A stretch of DNA of 11,669 nt from an uncultured Oscillibacter sp. Lineage in GTDB: Bacteria > Bacillota > Clostridia > Oscillospirales > Oscillospiraceae. Positions 7,368-11,669 of the stretch are shown piece after piece. Numbering within the stretch: the first letter of the stretch is position 1; each line of letters opens with the position of its first letter. A program made the position numbers and the translations under genes. Location of the stretch: contig CAJTJA010000067.1 in assembly GCA_910576845.1 (NCBI GenBank), forward strand, positions 1 through 11,669, written 5' to 3'. The notes beneath the pieces are model-generated. The model saw only the letters and a list, made by a program, of their open reading frames with translations. It was not told where the DNA came from and ran no database searches.

Positions 7368-7501
7368 AAAAGCGCCGGGAAATCCCGCCGGCTGCTTTTT
7401 CGGAAGGGAAACAGATGCGGAAGGAACCCTCAGTGGGTTCCTTCCCTTTGTCAAAAGAGCTTTTTCTACAGCCCGAGCGCCGCGGAAGCGGCGCTTTTTT
7501 T
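7368..7501 (+). terminator. Stacked hairpins between the PBP gene and spoIIGA, two of them terminators
   Basis: Three hairpins lie in a row. The first is AAAAGC-GCCGG with CCGGC-T-GCTTTT (7368-7400), starting 3 bases after the PBP stop and ending in TTTTT. The second is a perfect 11-bp stem GGAAGGAACCC/GGGTTCCTTCC (7419-7429 with 7435-7445) with no T-run. The third is AGCGCCGC/GCGGCGCT (7476-7483 with 7488-7495), with a GGAA loop and a seven-T run. The first and third are typical Rho-independent terminators. Together they should keep vegetative PBP transcription out of the sporulation genes. Confidence 0.85.
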
Positions 7502-7530
7502 GCGGAAAAGGGCGCCGGGCGGTCCCCAGA

Positions 7531-7565
7531 TTGCGACCGCTTTCCCGCATCTCCTGTCCTATAAT
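7531..7565 (+). promoter_or_regulatory. Putative spoIIG promoter with an unusually long spacer
   Basis: A perfect TATAAT (7560-7565) lies 49 bases upstream of the spoIIGA start codon. No -35 box is present at 17 bases; the nearest similar hexamer is TTGCGA (7531-7536), 23 bases away. In B. subtilis the spoIIG promoter has a known 22-base spacer and needs phosphorylated Spo0A. The -35-like hexamer sits in a GCGGTC/GACCGC inverted repeat (7519-7524 with 7535-7540). A one-mismatch Spo0A-box candidate (TTGTCAAA, 7448-7455) lies further upstream, before the last terminator. The assignment is by position and analogy. Confidence 0.5.
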
Positions 7566-7614
7566 ATGAGTCAGCCGGTTTGAAAGAAAAGAGCTGAGAA
7601 GGGAGGCGCGGACT

Positions 7615-8655
7615 TTGACCGTCATTTACATAGACAGCGTTTTTGCGCTGAATGCTCTGATGGATTACCTGCTCCTTCTCTGCGCCGCCCGGCTGGCGGG
7701 CCTGCCGCTGCGGAGAAAGCGATATTTTCTGGCTGGCCTCGCAGGGGGGGCCTACGCCGCGGCGGTGTTTCTGCCGGGGCTTGGCTTTCTGGCGGCCTCT
7801 CCGGCAAAGCTGGCATTCGGGGTGCTTATGAGTCTGATCGCTTATGGCGGGGAGGAAAAGCTGCTGAGGCTGACGCTGCTGTTCTTTGCTGTTTCCTGTG
7901 CGATGGCGGGCTGCGTGCTTGGCTTGGGATTTTTGGCGGGTGGGGGCATGCCTGTAGTAAACGGGGTGTTTTATACCAATGTGAATACCCGTGTTTTGGT
8001 AATTGCGGGGACAGCGGCCTATGCTGTCTTGTCGGTGGTCTTCCGCGCCTCGGCGGGTCATTGTGTGAAAGGGCTGCTGCTGCCGGTGCGAATCTGCCTT
8101 GAGGGGCGGACAGCGGAGCTGACGGCTCTCTGGGACAGCGGCAGTGGTCTGCGCGCTCCGGACGGAAGGCCGGTATTGGTGGCGGCTCCTGGCGCTCTGG
8201 ATGATGTTTTGCCGCGGAAAGCGGTGGAACTGCTGTCGAGGTCGGGGCTCCAGGCTCCGGAGGAACTGCTGGAGCCTCTGCGGGCCGCCGCTCCGGAGCT
8301 GAGACCGAGACTGACGCCTTATCACACAGTTGGAGCAGCGGGAGGGCTGCTGCTGACGGTTCGGACGGATTGGACAGAGATTGATGGGACCCGGTATCCG
8401 GGGCTGGCGGCAGCCCTGTCTCCCACGGCGCTGGGGGTAGGTTACACAGCGCTGTGGGGCGGAACGGCGGGGAAGGGAGGAAGAAATGGGCATCTATCAG
8501 AAAATCCGGCGGTGGCTGTCCCGGCTGGGCCTTTGGCCGGAGGCGGAGGTTCACTATATTGGCGGCAGCGACACGCTTCCGCCGCCGCTGACCCGGGAGC
8601 GGGAGGCGGAACTTTTAAGCAGCCTGGACGAGGCGGCCCGGCAGGAGCTGATTGA
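7615..8655 (+). CDS. spoIIGA: SpoIIGA, pro-sigma-E processing membrane aspartyl protease
   Basis: Made at the start of sporulation and placed in the septum, SpoIIGA cleaves pro-sigma-E after a SpoIIR signal from the forespore. About five membrane helices fill residues 1-145 (starting IYIDSVFALNALMDYLLLL). A cytoplasmic protease domain follows, with the catalytic motif LWDSGSGLRAPDGRPVLV (Asp174-Ser-Gly) and PYHTVGAAGGLLL at 235-247. The TTG start at 7615 has GGGAGG 8 bases upstream. Homology seems to stop near residue 282 (VGYTALWGG). The last 64 residues are Gly/Ala-rich and come from a frame overlapping the first 170 bases of sigE, so the frame is longer (346 aa) than the usual roughly 280-310 aa. 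It is cotranscribed with sigE, its substrate. Confidence 0.9.
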   Translation: MTVIYIDSVFALNALMDYLLLLCAARLAGLPLRRKRYFLAGLAGGAYAAAVFLPGLGFLAASPAKLAFGVLMSLIAYGGEEKLLRLTLLFFAVSCAMAGCVLGLGFLAGGGMPVVNGVFYTNVNTRVLVIAGTAAYAVLSVVFRASAGHCVKGLLLPVRICLEGRTAELTALWDSGSGLRAPDGRPVLVAAPGALDDVLPRKAVELLSRSGLQAPEELLEPLRAAAPELRPRLTPYHTVGAAGGLLLTVRTDWTEIDGTRYPGLAAALSPTALGVGYTALWGGTAGKGGRNGHLSENPAVAVPAGPLAGGGGSLYWRQRHASAAADPGAGGGTFKQPGRGGPAGAD

Positions 8656-9184
8656 GCACAATCTGAGGCTGGTAGTTTACATTGCCCGGCGATTTGAAAA
8701 CACGGGCATCAATATTGAGGATTTGATTTCCATAGGGACCATCGGCCTGATTAAGGCGGTGGGGACATACCGCACGGACAAGAATATCAAGCTGGCTACC
8801 TACGCTTCCCGATGCATTGAGAACGAAATTTTGATGTATCTCCGCAAGAATGCCTCCCGGCGCGGAGAAGTCTCCTTTGACGAGCCTCTGAATACCGATT
8901 GGGACGGCAATGAGCTGCTGCTTTCCGATGTGCTGGGCACGGATGAGGATATTGTAATGCGCCCCATTGAAGAGGACGTGGACCGCTCCCTGCTGGCGGC
9001 GGCAATCAATACCCTGTCTATGCGGGAGCGTCAGATTATCACACTTCGCTTCGGATTGGGGGGTGGGAAAGAACAAACGCAGAAGGAGGTGGCGGACCAG
9101 CTCGGTATTTCTCAGTCCTACATCTCCCGGCTGGAGAAAAGAATCATCAACCGTTTGAAAAAGGAAATTCTCCGCCTGTCTTGA
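8486..9184 (+). CDS. sigE: RNA polymerase sporulation sigma factor SigE (pro-sigma-E)
   Basis: Mother-cell-specific sigma factor that directs early sporulation genes. The 232-aa product is very close to B. subtilis sigma-E: NLRLVVYIARRFENTGINIEDLISIGTIGLIKAV (region 2), KLATYASRCIENEILMYLR (2.3-2.4), VSFDEPLNTDWDGNELLLSDVLGTD (region 3) and a region 4 helix-turn-helix ending GISQSYISRLEKRI. It starts with a short basic pro-peptide (MGIYQKIRRWLSRLGLWPEAEV) followed by HYIGGSDTLPPPL, the conserved site where SpoIIGA cuts, here near residues 22-24. The ATG has GGGAGG 5 bases upstream, and the site lies inside the spoIIGA frame. No terminator of its own follows; the stop codon overlaps the next promoter. 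Confidence 0.97.
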   Translation: MGIYQKIRRWLSRLGLWPEAEVHYIGGSDTLPPPLTREREAELLSSLDEAARQELIEHNLRLVVYIARRFENTGINIEDLISIGTIGLIKAVGTYRTDKNIKLATYASRCIENEILMYLRKNASRRGEVSFDEPLNTDWDGNELLLSDVLGTDEDIVMRPIEEDVDRSLLAAAINTLSMRERQIITLRFGLGGGKEQTQKEVADQLGISQSYISRLEKRIINRLKKEILRLS

Positions 9185-9209
9185 CAATTGGAAACAGGTA
9201 TATTATACT
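9181..9209 (+). promoter_or_regulatory. Strong sigma-A promoter of the T-box/valS operon
   Basis: TTGACA (9181-9186) and TATACT (9204-9209) are separated by exactly 17 bases. The -35 box shares its bases with the sigE stop codon (TGA, 9182-9184). Transcription should start near 9216, at the beginning of the T-box leader. Confidence 0.88.
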
Positions 9210-9215
9210 AACATC

Positions 9216-9486
9216 CATGTAAACGCAAGGATGGGAAGCAGTACCCGGTTTGCCAAGGCCCAGAGAGGACGCAGTTGGTGAGAGCGTTCGCGCGGCGGCG
9301 GGGGAAGTCGTCCCGGAGCGGCGCGGCCGAAGGGAGAGTAGGCTGCGACGGAGGCCCGCCGTTAGAGGGGAGGGGCGTGAAAGCGCCTATGAGCGCACAG
9401 CTCCCGGAAGGGAGGCGTGAAATCAGGTGGTACCGCGGATTTTGATTCGCCCTGAGCCGGAAGGCTTGGGGCGGTTTTCTTTTCTT
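9216..9486 (+). promoter_or_regulatory. T-box riboswitch, valine-specific (specifier GUC)
   Basis: This leader RNA measures charging of tRNA-Val and lets transcription continue only when it is uncharged. The T-box AGGTGGTACCGCGG is at 9425-9438. Stem I shows the specifier loop with AGTA (9240-9243) opposite GGAA (9303-9306), flanked above by CCCG/CGGG (9244-9247 with 9299-9302) and below by GGGA/TCCC (9233-9236 with 9311-9314). The codon after GGAA is GTC (9307-9309), valine. The distal AGAGAG bulge region (9262-9267) and GGTGAGAG loop (9277-9284) are present. The antiterminator pairs CAGG and GCG (9424-9427, 9435-9437) with CGC and CCTG (9448-9454), competing with the terminator. The TGGT in the bulge fits an ACCA tRNA end, as in tRNA-Val. 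Downstream valS agrees with the specifier. Confidence 0.93.
9448..9486 (+). terminator. T-box regulated terminator
   Basis: Stem CGCCCTGAGCC (9448-9458) with GGCTTGGGGCG (9463-9473) has 11 positions, two of them wobble pairs, a GGAA loop and the tract TTTTCTTTTCTTT. Its 5' arm is the part captured by the antiterminator when uncharged tRNA binds. It also appears to be the only terminator after sigE. Confidence 0.9.
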
Positions 9487-9579
9487 TCCGCTTTTTCCGG
9501 GAAAGTCCGGAGGACTTCCGGAACCTCCCGGCGTGGCGGATTGGATGGGCGGCGAAGTTTGTCAGGCAGGAGGACGGAG

Positions 9580-10122
9580 ATGGAATTCGAAATCAGCTTG
9601 GATTACACCATAGAGGACTTGGAGGCGTACTGGCAGGCCTTTGTCCGGAAGAAGCCCGGAACGCCCGCGCAGAAACAAGCGTCTCCCAGGATGCACCGAA
9701 ACGCGGGATTGGTATTTTTGACGCTGGGAGCGCTGATCTGGATTTTGATAGCGCCTCTGGCGGCCTTGCCGGAGCTGATCGTGGGCGGACTCCTCCTGTA
9801 CTCCGGCTGGTATTTGGGAAGGCCGGGAGCCGCCTCCCGCTGGGCCCAAAAGAACTGGAAGAAATTGCAGGAGAGCGGGCGGCTCTATCAATGCCGCTTC
9901 ACGGAGGACGGTGTCTGGGTCCACGACAGCAAAAGCGACCACCGCTATAATTATGAGACCCTGGAAGCCTTATGGGAGGATACAAATTGCTTTTACCTGG
10001 TGCTTTCCAGGCGGTTGGGGTCCTATATCCTGAGAAAGGAGCGCTTTACCGCCGGGGCTCCGGAGGACCTGCCGGGCTGGTGGGAGGAACGGACCGGCAA
10101 GCCGGTGGGGCGGGTCCTGTGA
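9580..10122 (+). CDS. YcxB-like membrane protein, first gene of the valine T-box operon
   Basis: This 180-aa protein starts MEFEISLDYTIEDLEAYWQA, has two adjacent membrane helices (about 43-60 and 63-80) and a cytoplasmic C-terminal domain. The C-terminal domain pattern, CRFTEDGVWVHDSKSDHRYNYETLEALWEDTNCFYLVL followed by SYILRKERF, matches the YcxB-like fold (PF14317 type); the family function is unknown. The start is set by AGGAGG (9568-9573) 6 bases before the ATG. The frame stays open back into the T-box, but those codons lie in the terminator and are not translated. Expression should depend on uncharged tRNA-Val. The next gene, of similar design, follows after 14 bases. Confidence 0.8.
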   Translation: MEFEISLDYTIEDLEAYWQAFVRKKPGTPAQKQASPRMHRNAGLVFLTLGALIWILIAPLAALPELIVGGLLLYSGWYLGRPGAASRWAQKNWKKLQESGRLYQCRFTEDGVWVHDSKSDHRYNYETLEALWEDTNCFYLVLSRRLGSYILRKERFTAGAPEDLPGWWEERTGKPVGRVL

Positions 10123-10136
10123 CAGGAGGAAATCAG

Positions 10137-10772
10137 ATGGAGTTTCTTTTTCAAATCACCAATTACAACGACCCGGCCCTGGACGCCGAGGCGGCGGAGC
10201 TGCTCCGCCAGCGGCTGGAGGCTCGGAGCCGCCAGGTGATGCCGGGAATGTGGAATGTCACGGACAAGCTCAATGCCCGCGCCGCCAAGGGCCCGGGCCC
10301 GGAGCGGCGGCGTTACCGGGTTTACGGCGTGGCGTTGCTTGCCCTGGGCGTGTTCGCCCTGGTCCCCGGATTGATGGAACCTAAGATTCCCAGCCTGATT
10401 GCGGCGGGCGGTTTCGCGGCGGTGATGGGCGTTTGGTGCCTCTGCCTCCGGGAACGAACGCCGCTCCGGCCCCCGTCCTCCTGCAAAAGGGGGGCGGCGG
10501 AACTGCTGGCAGGCCGCCGGGCCGTGGACTGGGAGAAAGCGGCGGCGGCGGTCCGCTTTGACGGGAACGGCATGACGGCTTCCGCGCAGAAGAACCGGGA
10601 GGCGGTCCCCTATGGGGACATGACGGGAATCTTTGAAACGGCGCGGCTCTGGCTGCTGGTCTATGGCGGGGAAAAGGCCCTGCTGCTGCAAAAGAAGGAT
10701 TTGGCTTCGGGGGAGGCGGCGGCATTCCTGCCGTTCCTCCGGGATAAAATCAATAACAAAGCGTATCGGTAA
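10137..10772 (+). CDS. YcxB-like membrane protein, second gene of the valine T-box operon
   Basis: A 211-aa protein with the same plan as its neighbour: MEFLFQITNYNDPALDAEAA at the N-terminus, a longer amphipathic segment (20-60), two membrane helices (about 61-80 and 84-103) and a C-terminal YcxB-like domain (VRFDGNGMTASAQKNREAVPYGDMTGIFETARLWLLVYGGEKALLLQKKDL). The first residues and the topology suggest an old tandem duplication, although the sequences have diverged widely. AGGAGG (10124-10129) lies 7 bases before the ATG, just after the upstream stop codon. The upstream in-frame codons from 9972 overlap the first gene and lack a site. Function unknown. Confidence 0.76.
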   Translation: MEFLFQITNYNDPALDAEAAELLRQRLEARSRQVMPGMWNVTDKLNARAAKGPGPERRRYRVYGVALLALGVFALVPGLMEPKIPSLIAAGGFAAVMGVWCLCLRERTPLRPPSSCKRGAAELLAGRRAVDWEKAAAAVRFDGNGMTASAQKNREAVPYGDMTGIFETARLWLLVYGGEKALLLQKKDLASGEAAAFLPFLRDKINNKAYR

Positions 10773-10813
10773 ATTTTTAATATACAAATTGTATTGTGCA
10801 AAGGAGAACTGAC

Positions 10814-11669
10814 ATGAAAAAGGAACTGCCCAAGGTGTATGAACCCCAGCAGGTGGAGGGCCGCATCTACGAGATGTGGGAGCGTGCCGGGTGCTTCAAC
10901 GGCGATCCGGACCGCTCGAAGAAGCCCTTCTCTATCGTGATGCCGCCCCCTAATGTTACCGGCCAGCTTCACATGGGTCATGCCCTGGACTGCACCCTCC
11001 AGGACATCCTCACCCGCTTCAAGCGGATGCAGGGATACGCCGCCCTCTGGGTCCCCGGCGTGGACCATGCCGGCATTGCCACTCAGATCAAGGTGGAGGA
11101 GGAGCTCAGGACCAAGGAGGGCCTGACTCGTTACGACCTGGGCCGGGAGAAGTTCCTCCAGCGGGTCTGGAAGTGGAAGGAGGAGTACGGCGGGCGCATT
11201 GTGTCCCAGCAGAAGAAGATGGGTGTGTCCTGCGACTGGTCCCGCTCCCGGTTCACCATGGATGAGGGCTGCTCCAAGGCTGTCCGGGAGACCTTCTGCG
11301 AGCTCTACGACAAGGGTCTCATTTATAAGGGAAGCCGGATTATTAACTGGTGTCCCCACTGCGTCACTGCCCTTTCCGACGCGGAGGTGGAGTATCAGGA
11401 CAAGCCCGGAAGCCTCTGGCATATCCGCTATCCCCTGTCCGACGGCTCCGGCGATCTGGTCGTCGCCACTACCCGGCCTGAGACCATGATGGGCGATACC
11501 GGCGTTGCTGTGAATCCGGAGGACGAGCGCTTCAAGCACCTGGTAGGCAAAACCTGCATCCTGCCCATTATGAACCGGGAGATTCCCATTGTGGCCGACG
11601 AGTATGTGGAGCTGGGCTTCGGCACCGGCGCGGTGAAGATGACCCCCGCCCACGACCCCAACGACTTTG
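10814..11669 (+). CDS. valS: Valyl-tRNA synthetase, N-terminal part (runs off the window)
   Basis: Charges tRNA-Val with valine in the cytoplasm. The 285 visible codons start MKKELPKVYEPQQVEGRIYE and include the class I signature PPPNVTGQLHMGHAL (HIGH motif at 53-56), GVDHAGIATQIKVEEEL, the zinc-type CPHC near residue 180, and the CP1 editing domain with TTRPETMMGDTGVAVNP and GTGAVKMTPAHDPNDF. The family is about 880 residues long, so roughly the first third is present and the KMSKS loop lies outside. AAGGAG lies 7 bases upstream of the ATG. It is separated from the YcxB-like genes by 41 AT-rich bases with no terminator, so it should be read from the T-box promoter. The specifier codon for valine fits this product. 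Confidence 0.97.
   Translation, partial: MKKELPKVYEPQQVEGRIYEMWERAGCFNGDPDRSKKPFSIVMPPPNVTGQLHMGHALDCTLQDILTRFKRMQGYAALWVPGVDHAGIATQIKVEEELRTKEGLTRYDLGREKFLQRVWKWKEEYGGRIVSQQKKMGVSCDWSRSRFTMDEGCSKAVRETFCELYDKGLIYKGSRIINWCPHCVTALSDAEVEYQDKPGSLWHIRYPLSDGSGDLVVATTRPETMMGDTGVAVNPEDERFKHLVGKTCILPIMNREIPIVADEYVELGFGTGAVKMTPAHDPNDF

Noticed and set aside
6132..7625. Very long antisense ORF opposite the PBP gene (497 aa)
   Set aside because: It is Arg/Gly/His-rich with no family resemblance and is opposite a fully conserved PBP. It results from high GC and codon bias.
7144..8493. Long antisense ORF (449 aa) opposite the PBP tail and spoIIGA
   Set aside because: It is Arg/Gln/Pro-rich, spans terminators, and is opposite a recognisable SpoIIGA.
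9427..9579. Upstream extension of the first YcxB-like gene from a GTG inside the T-box
   Set aside because: Those codons lie in the conserved T-box and terminator RNA. The ATG at 9580 has a proper AGGAGG.

Overview
This window looks chromosomal and comes from an endospore-forming, low-to-mid GC Firmicute of class Clostridia. An Oscillospiraceae-type organism (Flavonifractor, Oscillibacter or Lawsonibacter relatives) is my best guess. The reasons are a spoIIGA-sigE sporulation pair, a Firmicute-type 5S rRNA, AGGAGG ribosome binding sites, sigma-A promoters with 17-base spacers, and a T-box leader of the clostridial pattern. The genus is inferred from gene style and not proven. I see no transposon, phage or CRISPR signature, and the content is mostly housekeeping.

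Layout, left to right. (1) Stable RNA, 1-461 (+): a tRNA-Glu(CTC), then a 5S rRNA gene with its own perfect-consensus promoter, a structured leader and a terminator. (2) Minus-strand block, 844-4340. In transcription order it holds a DUF1292 acidic protein, a 199-nt structured RNA that I read as a 6S (SsrS) RNA candidate, a membrane-anchored parvulin-type peptidyl-prolyl isomerase with its own promoter and terminator, and a DUF554 membrane protein. (3) A class A penicillin-binding protein (4641-7364, +), transcribed divergently from the DUF1292 gene, followed by stacked hairpins. (4) Sporulation pair spoIIGA-sigE (7615-9184, +). It sits behind a -10 box whose only -35-like partner is 23 bases away, which recalls the long spacer of the B. 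subtilis spoIIG promoter. (5) Valine-regulated operon (9181-11669, +): a strong promoter embedded in the sigE stop codon, a valine-specific T-box leader (specifier GTC), two related YcxB-like membrane proteins, and the start of valS, which runs off the right edge.

How the parts fit: SpoIIGA is the septal protease that activates pro-sigma-E made from the adjacent gene. The T-box senses uncharged tRNA-Val and should switch on both valS and the two small membrane proteins in front of it. The parvulin and the PBP both act outside the membrane, on secreted-protein folding and peptidoglycan synthesis, but are separate transcription units. The most notable points are the two YcxB-like genes placed under valine T-box control, a spoIIGA reading frame that runs 170 bases into sigE, the unusual spoIIG promoter spacing, and the 6S-like RNA.
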